64,000 bases of DNA from Hevea brasiliensis. Its lineage: Eukaryota; Streptophyta; Magnoliopsida; Malpighiales; Euphorbiaceae. Under the pieces are notes generated by a model, which saw only the letters and a list, made by a program, of their open reading frames with translations, had not been told where the DNA came from and ran no database searches. Shown piece by piece: positions 47,471 to 58,279 of the stretch. The stretch's first letter is position 1, and each line of letters begins with the position of its first letter. Where the stretch lies: the NCBI RefSeq assembly GCF_030052815.1, contig NC_079499.1, positions 80,701,183-80,765,182 of the forward strand, given 5' to 3'. A program made the translations under genes and the position numbers.

Positions 47471-47883
47471 AATAACTGCCTCTACCCATGTATTACCACA
47501 TCACTGTACTGAGGGAGACCAAAAGTGACTGTCTTCAACCTACAGTCAATCATGGCATGATGCCTAGCTATCCAATCCATGCCCAAGATGATATCATAAT
47601 CTCTAAAGGGCATTTCATTGAAATCAGATAGAAAAGTGTGTCCTTGGATCACCAAAGGACAATCTCTATACATTCTATTAACCCTGACCTCCTGTCCTAG
47701 CGGACTTGTTACTAGCACCTCAAAGTCCATTTTTGTACATGGAACAGCAACGCAGTCAATGATGCTTGCACTCACATAAGAATGGGTAGAACCCGAATCA
47801 AATAACACAAACACATCTTGATTAAAAGTTGAGAAGGTAACAGCCACAACATCAGATGTCTCGGCCTCTTCTCTCTGTCTCAT
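47471..47883 (-). pseudogene. pol: Gypsy-1 aspartic protease
   Basis: MRQREEAETSDVVAVTFS, then the catalytic VLFDSGSTHSYVSAS (DSG), VLVTSPLGQEVRVNR and DYDIILGMDWIARHHAMIDC with the conserved ILGMDWL-type flap/end. A stop at 47482-47484 separates it from the RT frame. The 133 codons before it are clean. Confidence 0.87.
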
Positions 47884-49097
47884 TGTATAGACTACATCGG
47901 AGCCTTTGTCTTGCTCAATGTTTCTTGTGCCTTGGTCTTTGGCTACCTCTACCCCTGCCTCTACCTCTGCTGGGTGGTTGTGAACTTACGGTGATAGGGC
48001 TCAGGCGGCCCTTCTGCAGTAGTAGGAGGTGGTCCAACTCTGCGACTACTGGTGCAGTCCTTGGCAAAGTGTCCTGTGCCTCCACAGTTATAACAGGCTC
48101 CAATAGCCTTGTAGCATATCCCACCATGATTTCTTCCACAAGTTTCACATTGGCGGGGAGGGTAGGAACCTGCAGTATTCTGGCGACTAGATAGAGGAGG
48201 CTTACATCACGAATATCTTCCCCTACCAGACTTCTTGCCACCTCTGCCATGTCCCCCATGATTCTTCCTCTTTCCAGTAGGACCACTGGAACTCTGTTCT
48301 ACTGATTTTCCCTCTTTCTCTGTCTTCTCTAATTTCTTTTTCTCAGGAGCTGCTTCAGACTCAATTCTTTCCAACTCTAGGGCTTGAGAAACAAGTTCAG
48401 AGAAGTTAGTGTGTTTGAATCCGACCACTTGTAATCTGATACTGGGCTTCAAGCCAGTTTCAAACCTCTTGCATCTCTCCCTGCTGGTAGCAAGTAAACT
48501 TACTGCATAATGGCTCAGGCGGGAAAATTCTCTTTCATACTTAGCCACTGATCTGCTCCCCTGTTTCAGACTTAGGAACTCTTGTAGCTTTTGGTCTACA
48601 TAAGCATCGGGGACATATTTTTGTCTGAATTCCCTGAGAAAGTCATTCCATGTTAGCACTGCAGGTTCTACCAGACTGTGGGGAATGGTTTTCCACCAGT
48701 CATAAGCATCCCCCTGTAGCAAAGATACTGAGTATTCAAATCTGAGCTCCTCTGTACAATGTAGCTTCTTGAATACCCTATCCATTATCTCTAACCACTG
48801 TTCAGCCTCTAGTGGATCTACTGTCCCCTTGAACTCTGTAGCCCCATATTTCATCAATTTGTTATACTGCCTAGCAGGAGACTGTGGTTGTACCACTGGT
48901 GTCTGTATTGAGACTTGAGTAGGCACATTACTAGCCATTTATTGGAACATTGCAGCCATCTGCTGAGCGAACTGAGCAGGAAACTGCGGTACTGCAGGGG
49001 TTGGTGCTGCTGAACCACTGACATTGTGTAGGCCTGGGGCATCCCCTTGTACCTCAGCCTCTATAGATTGATCGACTGAACGATCACCCTCTTCCAT
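47884..49097 (-). pseudogene. gag: Gypsy-1 gag
   Basis: ATG complement at 49095-49097 (MEEGDRSVDQSIEAE). CAA-to-TAA at 48939-48941 breaks it after AQQMAAMFQ. A 243-codon open stretch then holds the retrotransposon gag domain: QYNKLMKYGATEFKGTVDPL, LQGDAYDWWKTIPHSL and FREFRQKYVPDAYVDQKLQE-like phrases. A TGA at 48207-48209 precedes two zinc knuckles (CETCGRNHGGIC and CYNCGGTGHFAKDC, 48150-48050), and a frameshift precedes an RGRGRGRG tail near 47960. Nucleocapsid-type RNA-binding architecture. Confidence 0.9.
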
Positions 49098-49266
49098 AGT
49101 CAATGCGAGGATCTTAGATCTCCTGAACAAATAACACAAGGAGATTTCCTCTCATTAGTGCATATTTATAATATAATGTACTGTATGTATCAAACAATGA
49201 TATTGAGCAGTTGTACTATGAAGAAAGAATATTCAAATAACAGGTGAAAACAGAATTTAAAAACTA

Positions 49267-49278
49267 CCTCTGATACCA
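49267..49278 (-). promoter_or_regulatory. Gypsy-1 primer-binding site
   Basis: TGGTATCAGAGG on the element strand, eight bases from the 5' LTR end (49287), an initiator tRNA-Met complement. About 170 nt of leader (49098-49266) separate it from gag. Confidence 0.87.
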
Positions 49279-49286
49279 CTAAAACA

Positions 49287-52059
49287 TGTCCAATGCTTTT
49301 CAATCAATAAGTATGTATCATTTCCAATGCTTTTCAATCAATAAGTATCCATCAATATCATTCAAACAATTTTTCACACTTTCAAACCATTTACAATGTT
49401 TTTCAAGCAATAAGTATCCATTCAAACACATTTCCACAATTTAAAACAATAATGTACAAATAGTCATAATTCATTTCAATTGAAAAATTCAAAAGAATTA
49501 GCTGTTGTGTACAAACCTCTGATAACTGTCTCCTGGTCTTGACTCAGTGTTTCCTTCCCTTTTCCTAAGTCTTTGCTAACTGAGAAACACAATTTGAAGT
49601 GTTTCAGTACTAAACTAAACTGTCTCTAACGATAATGCTTGATAAGTAATTCACTGAATGCTATTATTTGCTTAATCAACCTAATATATCGACCCTCGAT
49701 GCATTCTAGGTAAATTTGGTTTTAATGTTACTAACATGTCACATTCAATAGTCTTTTAGGGTTGGTACATGTTACCAAGTTCATTTCCGTGTATACTGCA
49801 TTTTCTTACAATTTGCTAGATTCAGGGATACTAGTTTGACCTAGCTGGACGACCTAGTTCTCTCGGTTTTTGGGTTTTGGTCAAAACTACAAACTTGTAG
49901 ATCAATGTCTTATGGAGCGCGGGGCAAAATTTCAGGTCATTCTGAGTTATGTAGACTAAGTTATGGTCATTTTACTATTGCTGGTCAAATTGCACTAAAA
50001 TTGGTCATTTTAGGTCATTTTAAGTCAATTTTGGTTCGGCCAGTTTGTGGACCCGAATTTGTGCAAGCTGTTTGACTTGCTTGTGGTTATTTCTGGGCTT
50101 TGGTGTCTTAATAAGACTTGTAGATATGGGTCTTAACTATTCATGGTCAACATTTTAGGTCAATTGGACCTATTTTGAGTGAGTTATGGCCTAAACACTA
50201 ACTGCTGCCCAAATGGTCAATTTTCAGGCCTTATTGGCACTTAATCCGGATTTGGTCATTTTTCAAGCTACCTTGCAAGCAGAATTTTGGTATGCTTCCT
50301 TCATGAAAGTTGGCACATTTTGTGTCTAGTCTCACCTCCAATTGGTCTCATACCAATTGGAGCCACACATTTAAAGTTCTAGGCCTAAAACACAAACTGC
50401 CTTATTGCATTTCTTTCATACACATCAAGGATCACTCTTAACACTTACCAAACTCAACATTCAAGCCAATTCTAGTTGTACCATGACCTAAACATAATTC
50501 ACAACATATTATAGGTCATTTTTGCAGCTTACAATTACATTCAACATACACCATAAAGTGCAGAATTTTTCAAACCAAATTTACAACAATTCAATCACCT
50601 AACCATAACACTTTTACATGTCCAACTTCACACCATCACACACATACCCAAACTGCCATAATAACCAACACAATTTAACATCATTATTCCATAAACCAAG
50701 CATGAATTCCAGCATTCTTCAAGAGTTAACAAACTGCCACAATGGTACACCTCCATAATTGTCTTCAAACTCAAATTTTTCACTTGGTCACCATTCCACA
50801 TACATGAAGTTAACTTACCAAACTTTGAATCACATTAGCCAAAGTTAATTCTCCACAATACATGTAATTATATTTCATTTAGTGTACAATCCCATGGCTA
50901 TCCATTTAGACAATCACACATATAATTCCAAATTCAACAAAAATTTCCAATTCAAGTGTTCAATTTAACATACATCAATAACTAACTTACTAAACTTTGA
51001 TTTATTTTAATCAACACTAATACCCATCAAATGCATGTGAAAATAATTCAAATTCTTAAGTTTCCATGGCTGCCTAACTAGTGCATAACAACAATTCATC
51101 AAAATTTCAAAATCTCTCCATAAATCAAATGCCCATAACATCCTTACAAACTTTAACAAGGCAACAATCAAAAACTCAAACTTACCTATGGATGAGGCTT
51201 CTTAAATCTTCACTAAACTCCCTTGATTTTGGTATCTACATCTTTCTTGTGAGGTGGGGATCAAAATTACTTAAGACAAGTAAGGAAAATTCAACTTGAA
51301 AATGGGTGGAGTGTGGCATGCAAATGGGGCGGCCATGGGAGGATTTTGTTGGAGTTCATTTCGGCAATGGTGATTTTTAAGGTTGAAGATGAAGTGTGAA
51401 TGGAGGTAATCTGCCCACTTAATGCATATTTTAAATCCTTAGTGGCCCACTCACCTAAGAAAATAATTAAATATGATTTAAGTGCTAATTATCCAACTTA
51501 TACTCCACTTTTGGCTATTTACATTAGGTACCCCTAATTTAATTTTTCGTGACATTTTCCAAGTGTAATATTATTTATTTTTAATGGAAATTTAGGTCAA
51601 AAGATAACTCGGGGTATCAAATGACCACAATGCCCCTGTTCGAGTTGCATTCCTAATTTTTCGGTAACACCGGGTTTTGTCCGTTTTTCGATTTCTCACT
51701 TTTCTTTGTACTAATTAATTAATTTTTCTTTGATATTTCTAATAGCATTTATACTTCAATTGATGTCTCTTTAAGTCCTAAAAATATTTTTCAGGGTTCC
51801 CCGCGGTCCAGGGCTAGTCAACGGTCCACGCCGTGACTTCCCGGTGCGGTCACCCATCGCTAGGGTTCTTGGCTCGCTTAACTTGATTGCATTTCTTTAC
51901 TGTTATTTTTCCTTTGTTTTTCTTGTATTTTCTTTTCTTGTATTTCATTATTTTATGTCTCCTCACTCATATTGAAGTGTAGTTCTAGGCATCCTAGCTG
52001 TCCGTACAACACTGGTCACTGGAACAGTAGAACGCACTATCGAACATAGGGGTGTTACA
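49287..52059 (-). mobile_element. Gypsy-1 5' LTR, truncated by 1.1 kb
   Basis: Matches 38569-41302 of the 3' LTR closely. After the terminal TGTC the sequence jumps to CCAATGCTTTTC, so the segment equivalent to 37448-38568 is missing, including the hairpin and palindrome. At the joint a 25-bp stretch occurs twice (49290-49314 and 49324-49348). It ends GGGGTGTTACA, then TCTCA. Confidence 0.9.
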
Positions 52060-52064
52060 TCTCA

Positions 52065-53312
52065 TGTGAGATTCAATGCTTTACCTAGCCCCTAATGCTC
52101 AAAATCTCAGGCACATCCATTATTGACTTATCTTGCATTAGTTAAGTTGATCCCATTGAGCCAGTAAATATGCAAATAATTTTAATGTCCTGAAGTACAT
52201 CCATTATTGGCCACCAAACCATTTACATATTTATAACATCTCGTGCTTAACAATTATTCTTAAGAAAATCTCTTAAATTAATTGCATCATATGCAAGTAT
52301 TTAAAATTTCTTAAAAAAATTGCCTCAATGGAGGGTCCATGTTATAATTACTTTAATTATACCATTTCCAACTTAATCATTTGTTTAGAAGATTTTGTGG
52401 TCGTCCTAATTACTATTATGTCTCACTTTGCACATTATCCATTTAGCATGCATATATCATATACTTGTATACAATCCCATACATCTCATACATTCATGGA
52501 TAAACAGTAAATATGGTATAATCATGGACTTTATAAGAGATTCAATTCTGAGCCACCAAGAATTGAATCAGGGCATTCCTAGGTGCATTTCATTCATTCA
52601 TATATAAGAGTTATTGAAGGAGTACATAATCAATACTTGATCTTGAATTCCTCCCACTGGTCCCACCAATGCTCTTGACCTCCTTGATCTTCTTGCAATC
52701 CAATTACATAGTAATCCTTGGCATACCAAGGCGAATTTACAAGAACCATATAAATGAAATTACAATCCAAAAAAAAATATTATAACCTTTATAATACATG
52801 CAACCAAAATAAATTAAAATAAGTTAATTAATTTACAACCCAAAGAAATATAAAAGAAATAAATTCAATCACATTGGTCTTTTATTGTCCATAATCATCC
52901 ATCATGCATATCACTATTTAACAGTTAAATATACATACTTAAATTAAATTGAATATCTCATATTCAACTTAAAAATTCAAATTTGAATATGATTCAAACA
53001 AATTTAAAAATCCATATTTGAATCAAATTCAAACAAATTTAAAAATTCAAATTTGAATCAAAATTTAATTGTGTAATGAAAACTACTAATTAAACACTTT
53101 AATTAGTCATGGGCCTAATTATGGGCCTTGAAACCAAGCCCAAATTCAAGCCCAAAAGCCATGCGCATGGTTGAATGCACCAAACCATGCGCACCAATGA
53201 TGTTCATCTTCATGCCACCATATTGTTGGTCCAACCAGCAATGATTCAATCATCGCATGATCAAATCACGCAATTAAATCATATATTAAACAATCTAAAT
53301 GGCAAATACAGT
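52065..53312 (-). other. Copia-4 leader, part next to the PBS
   Basis: Non-coding leader resuming after the TCTCA duplicate. It matches Copia-3 20937-22440 in order. About three 35-bp hairpin units remain at 52960-53060. Small ORFs here have no recognisable product. Confidence 0.8.
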
Positions 53313-53325
53313 GGCTCTGATACCA
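53313..53325 (-). promoter_or_regulatory. Copia-4 primer-binding site
   Basis: TGGTATCAGAGCC on the element strand, two bases from the 5' LTR start at 53328; a perfect initiator tRNA-Met complement. Confidence 0.92.
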
Positions 53326-53327
53326 AT

Positions 53328-54532
53328 TGAAGGAGCGAAAGCATGAAAATTATTATATTAGAACATTGAATTCAAAAATTTTCTTCTAAGGCCTCATGCA
53401 TCATGCAAGATTCATTATTTACCTATTTGATTTCAATTTTAAACAGCATATTAAAACACTTTTAACATGTTCTTGGATCTACATTTGCCATTTAAGATTT
53501 TATAATTAACAGATTAATTCATTAGAACCGTAGATTAATTCAAGAACATGTGCACTAACCTTTTGATACACTGTAGTTGAATTTAATACCTTTGGGATGC
53601 ACCTAGGACACCGGATGTTGTCCCTTTAGCTTGTCCACACCAAGATCACCAATGGCAGCCCCTTGAAAAGCTTCTCAAGCCTTTCCAATCAATTAGAAAT
53701 TAAGGTTTTGCCTTTAGAGATGTTATAGATGTATATAGGATACTAGAAACGATTTCTAGTAATTTTAATTCAAGAGAATGTTGGCAATTCTCTTTGAATT
53801 GATGAGAGATGAAGAAGAAGATAGGAAGAGAGGCTCAAAGGTGGTGGCACAAAATGAGAGAATAGCAGCTTGCATTTTGTTCTTTCATCCTTTACCTTAT
53901 ATGGCTAGGTCAGCACTTAAAACTCTTGCCACATGTCAGCTTCTGATTAGCTCTTAGTTTAATTGACCCAATCACATTGTGCCAAGTGTCAAACTTAGAT
54001 TTAATCTTGACTTTGATCATCTTACATGATTAAAAGACAAATGGCAAGCTTATGTGTCGTGCCATGTGTCACCATCTCATGGTGCCATATGTCACCCTGT
54101 GAAATGACCAAATTACCATTGTCTCTTAATTTTGAGTTCTCAACCCAAAATAATTATTTCTCTTCTTATAATCAATTTATATCAAATATAAATTAATTAA
54201 TTATTCTCTATTAATTAATTTCTCATAATTAAATTCATATTTAAACACTTTAAATATAAATTTAACTTATATTATACATTCAATAACCTAGATTTGGTTT
54301 CAAGCTATGCTAGGGACTTTGTAATCTAATTGCAAACCAAACCTATTTAATTAATCAATTAAACTCTTTAACTAATTAATTAAATCACATTTAACTTGGT
54401 GATTACTTGTGTATGTGTGTGACTCACTAGGCTCATCACTAATTGGCAATGAGATATGATATCAACTCTTAATATCATCAGAACTCTTTCTTACCATAAA
54501 TGATTTCTCTAAATCATTTTAGGCACCTCATA
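53328..54532 (-). mobile_element. Copia-4 5' LTR, interrupted
   Basis: Starts TGAAGGAGCGAAAGC and follows the Copia-4 3' LTR in order for 1205 bp, including the promoter motifs near 53930-54100, until Gypsy-2 cuts it at 54533. The preceding bases TCATA (54528-54532) predict the TSD. Confidence 0.88.
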
Positions 54533-55193
54533 TGTCACACCTTACCCCTCTGTAAGGCATAACATGATCCCGTAGAATACCTAATGAACTACTGAATTTT
54601 ACCTACCTATAACTCATTAAATACCCAACAAGGGATTTTAAAAATAATTTTCTTACTTTTTAGAAGTGGTGAGCATTTTCTAATAGGTATCAAAAATATT
54701 TAATTAGAGTTTGAAAACTATTTAAAATTTTTGTCCATTTTTATTTGTTTGCAAATTTTAGAAAAATTTCGGCAGAGTGCCATTTATATTTTAATAAAAT
54801 AGTTCTTCAAATACCTGTAAAAACACTTCCAATAATTTGTTTCATCAATTCAACAACTACCATAACAAACTTCAACATCAATTCTCAAACTCCAAAATTC
54901 AAATCAATAATTCACAACTCAATATTTCCATTCATTTTTCATTAAAGTAAAAATAAATTACATTTATCAACCACTTTACATTAGCAAATCTAAAATGATG
55001 TTATTACAACTTTATACAACTGCTCATGATCAGTTTTTACATATACATACAGTTACATACACAAATATAAACATTACATTCAGGGTATAAATTTATACCC
55101 GACAAAACTTCAGAAAGGTGGCTCCAAGATCCTTAGCAGCTCACTCTGCTACTCCTCTAGTCTCTATATCTGTGACAACAATAACAGCCATCA

Positions 55194-55211
55194 CTGAGTA
55201 CTATGACTCAG
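55194..55211 (-). other. Conserved LTR hairpin (CTGAGT / ACTCAG)
   Basis: A 6-bp stem with a 6-nt loop ACTATG, 661 bp from the sense LTR end. In the partner LTR (63751-63768) the same stem extends to CACTGAGT/ACTCAGTG, 8 bp. Confidence 0.75.
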
Positions 55212-55452
55212 TAGTGCACAACATACTAAAACAACAGTTTATGCATAATTCAAATCACATTTATTCAATTATTGAATTGAACATGAAAAACAGATACTAA
55301 ACATTATTTATAAATTTTTAATCCAAACAATTTCATTTAGGAAGTCTCAAAATAATTTCATAAAGACACACAGTTACATCATGCCATTCGAAACATATTC
55401 ATCTCAATAGTCAGAGGCTTATGAGAAACCACAAGGCTAACTAGCTCAATCT

Positions 55453-55557
55453 ATGGGTACCCATTCAATTTCTTCATCTACTGGCACACACCTCAACACT
55501 TCAGCCAGAGAGGGAATCAAAATTCGAAATTATTTCTTCCCACTAGTCATGCTAGTG
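55453..55557 (-). other. Gypsy-2 LTR palindrome and stem-loop
   Basis: ATGGGTACCCAT (55453-55464) is a perfect 12-bp palindrome where Gypsy-0 and Gypsy-1 have ATGAGTACTCAT: two paired changes keep the symmetry. CACTAG-TCATG-CTAGTG (55541-55557) is the counterpart of the Gypsy-1 stem at 38507-38519. Confidence 0.7.
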
Positions 55558-56860
55558 AGGTATTCAAATATATGGTCATGACACTGTGGTTTCAAAACTA
55601 TTTTAACAATTTACTAAACATTTATTACCATTTCAAACACATACAAGTAAACTTTCAACAACTTAAGTCAAAAGTATAATACACATTTTGCAATATAAGT
55701 AATTCATTTCATGCACTTTGTAAATGAATTTTAAAGAATATTAATGTTATGCAGAAACCTTATGTGAGTCACCTATTGGCCTTGACTCGATGCCTCAGGT
55801 TCTTTTCCGATATTCTTTTCGACTGAAACACACAATTCTACAATGTTTCAGTATCATAATTTATCATAAGTCTAAAAATAATCTCAAATCTATTTATATC
55901 TTACTTTAATATGCTTAACTTGACGTTCTTTAAAATTTATATTTTGGGGTTACTATTTACAATACTATTCAAGTCAATTTATTGACTTTCTAATGTTTAA
56001 TAGGTATGGGAATTCTAATTTCACACACATACCACATTTTGGTTACCTAATTTGTTGGTTTTGGTTGTCTTCTCAAATTTCAAGTCTCTTAGGCACAAAT
56101 TTCAAATTTTCAGTTTTAGTGTTCAGTTTTGCACTGTTCCATTGGTCATGTTGCTGTGGAAATTTGACAAAGTTTTCTTCATAGAAGTTGTTCCTTATTG
56201 TATTAAATTTATTTCCCTTTTTGAATCACTCCATTTTGGAGTTTTGCAGCCCTAGTTATGGCCATTTGAACATGGCTAGCTGGATTTGTGGTTGCCCAAA
56301 ATTCTGGGCATTTACTGGTTAATGGCAGTTTTTGTGGGTTGACTGCAGGTGAGTTTTTGGACAGCTTATGGTCAAATGTTGGGTTTGTTGTTTTTATGAA
56401 AGTTGTAGGGCTATGTCTCAACTTTCTACTGGTAAACATTCAGGTCATTTGGACCTTCCTAGACCAAGTTATAGTCATTTACGTAACTATTATTTATTGG
56501 GTCATTTTTGTATAGGTCAGTTTGCCAATTCTAGATTTGGCCTAATTGTTCACTAAGTTATAGTCACTTTCTGGGCATGATTCCTAGATGAAAAATGTGT
56601 CATTTTGTGTCTAATTTCATTCCCAATTGGCCTCACACCAATTGGGTTGGTAAATTTTTAGTTTTGGTCCCTGAAAGGGACCTAGGTCAAGCTGCCTGCA
56701 GATTGACCTTCACCAATCCGAATTGGAACTTGGTTCCAACAATTCATACACACCACAAATGGTCACAATATACCATTTCTCAACTCAAATAAGATCAATG
56801 ACATCATTTGGCCAATTCTAAAATTTTTCTCCAGTTTCTTCAAAATTCTAAACTCAGAGG

Positions 56861-57050
56861 TCGCCCACCATATAATGGTGGAACTGGAGCTCTCCACAGA
56901 GTCCAGTGTAGATACTCTCCGCGAATGGGCGGAGAGAATAAGGGAAGACAAAAGTATCCTTAAGCCCATCATTAAGGAATACCTACCAAAAAGGTAGTCT
57001 GTCTTCCCCTCCTCACTTTCTCCCATGTTTTTGTTGGTCAACAACCAACC
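56861..57050. other. Compact multi-hairpin block of unknown identity
   Basis: Consecutive helices: CCACCAT/ATGGTGG (56865-56881); ACTGGA-G-CTCT/AGAG-TCCAGT (56883-56907); CTCTCCGC/GCGGAGAG (56915-56936); outer stem GGGAAGACA/TGTCTTCCC (56942-56950 with 57000-57008) enclosing GTATCCTTAA/TTAAGG-A-ATAC (56954-56982) and CTACC/GGTAG (56983-56997), a three-way junction; then TTGTTG/CAACAA (57031-57044). It is more GC-rich than its surroundings. No counterpart was found in the other LTRs here. ORFs cross it on both strands (a 93-codon one on minus), but I recognise no protein. Structured RNA, fold-back insertion or captured sequence are all possible. Confidence 0.6.
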
Positions 57051-58216
57051 ACAGCTCTCGTTTTCTTCTTCACTACTCGTACAGGCTCAAACCCTAACTA
57101 CACATAAAGTTCAATTTAATGCGTTCAAAGTGCACATTCATAATCTCTACACCTAATGCACCTCAAATAACCATTCAAACACTTTAAACTCATTCATTTC
57201 AAACCCTAACCCTAGCTAGATGAATTTCACATGGTCCCTCAACAATTAGTTTTGTTTGATTTCCCTCAATTCTAAATTAATTCAAGTAGATATACATGAA
57301 TATAAAGAGAAATCAAAGAACGAATAACTAACCTCTTTGTGTGGCTTTTCTCTCTTCCCAAATTCCACTTATTTCCTTTTCTTTTTGTTGTCAATAGATG
57401 AATCAAGGTTCAAGGACAAGATTTACCTAAGAAATCTATGATTTTTATGGCTGATTTTTAGGTTCACTAAAGCTTGAGTTTGGGTTTCAATGGAGTTTTT
57501 GAGAGAAAGCAAAAGGGAAGAGAGATGGGGACGTTTTTTTGAAGAAGAAGAAATGATTTTATTTTTTTTATGTCATTTATCTCTTTAAATTAACCATTTG
57601 ACTTAGCCCAAATTTGTAGGAAAAAGTAAATTAATTTTGACATCATAATTGATATCATCACATGATGTAATAAAACTTTTTCAATTTCTTCTCTTTTTTT
57701 TATTTTTCCTTAGTTCTTTAATTTAATTCTTGATCTTGAAATTTTCTTTTCTCCAATTTTATTGGACAGTTAGGTCAGGTGTCAACTCTAAAAGTGAATT
57801 GACCAAATTACCCCTCGCTGGTTCAATCCGGTTTGCAAGTTATTCGATATTTCTTCCGCATCCCTGCCCTAATTATTTGACCTGCTTAATAATTCTTTTT
57901 CGTGATTTTCTTTTTTCCACTATGTTCGCAATAGTCCTAAGGACCGTAGCGTCACATTTTATGGTTTAAAATTTGAGATTAGACTAACCTTGCAGTCATT
58001 CTCGAGAAGGTCACCCATCGCTGTGACTCCCAGCTCATTTAACTTCTTGTGTTTTGTTTTTCTTATTTATACTTAACTATTTGGCAATTACTAATTATTT
58101 GCGTTCAGGACTTAACTAGGTGTCTTAGACGTAGTTCTAATTCTCTTAATTGTCTGGACTGACACCGATCACTGGAACAGTGAAATATACTAGGCTATGC
58201 AAATAGGGGTGTTACA

Positions 58217-58230
58217 ATTCTCCCCCCTTT
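58217..58230 (-). promoter_or_regulatory. Gypsy-2 polypurine tract
   Basis: AAAGGGGGGAGAAT on the element strand, abutting the 3' LTR. Confidence 0.82.
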
Positions 58231-58279
58231 AAAATGAATTTCGTCTCAAAATTTTACCTGGTATCAATCTCTGAACAGC

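Larger units (their letters stand above)
37444..52059 (-). mobile_element. Gypsy-1, chromodomain-type element, TSD TCTCA
   Basis: Minus strand, flanked by TCTCA (37439-37443 and 52060-52064). Domain order is gag, protease, RT, RNase H, integrase, chromodomain, which places it in the chromoviruses; the multi-kb LTRs, tRNA-Met PBS and TGTAACACC-type ends suggest Tekay/Del. A solo LTR (43720-46830) sits inside the RT. The 5' LTR is truncated by 1.1 kb relative to the 3' LTR. The element is multiply broken by stops and frameshifts. Confidence 0.9.
28971..54532 (-). mobile_element. Copia-4, split by three insertions
   Basis: A minus-strand member of the Copia-1/2/3 family. Its parts are the 3' LTR (28971-30793 plus 32888-33174, interrupted by a solo LTR), RT/RNase H, integrase, protease, gag and part of the leader (33175-37443), then Gypsy-1. 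The rest of the leader (52065-53312), PBS and 5' LTR start (53328-54532) follow, where Gypsy-2 interrupts. Left flank ATTTT (28966-28970) should recur beyond the window. The pieces rejoin without gain or loss at the TSDs. Confidence 0.88.
54533..58216 (-). mobile_element. Gypsy-2 3' LTR (3.7 kb)
   Basis: Starts TGTCACACCTTACCCC and ends AATAGGGGTGTTACA before the PPT. The first part matches 63101-64000 closely (the other LTR). It contains the conserved hairpin (55194-55211), a 12-bp palindrome (55453-55464), a stem CACTAG/CTAGTG (55541-55557) and an unusual structured block at 56861-57050. Confidence 0.9.

Noticed and set aside
47165..48194. Plus-strand ORFs of over 110 codons opposite Gypsy-1 gag/protease/RT
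   Set aside because: Mirror images of retroelement domains on the minus strand; no independent signal.
47915..48286. 123-codon minus-strand ORF in Gypsy-1 gag
   Set aside because: Mostly an alternative frame; only its RGRGRGRG tail belongs to gag. The zinc knuckles are in another frame.
56763..57044. 93-codon minus-strand ORF, and a short plus-strand ORF, across the structured block
   Set aside because: Neither resembles a protein I know. The inverted arms alone can create such frames, so no CDS was called.
56861..57050. Hammerhead ribozyme or retrozyme, tRNA, or viroid-like core
   Set aside because: No CTGATGA...GAAA core, no A/B boxes and no tRNA cloverleaf positions could be identified.
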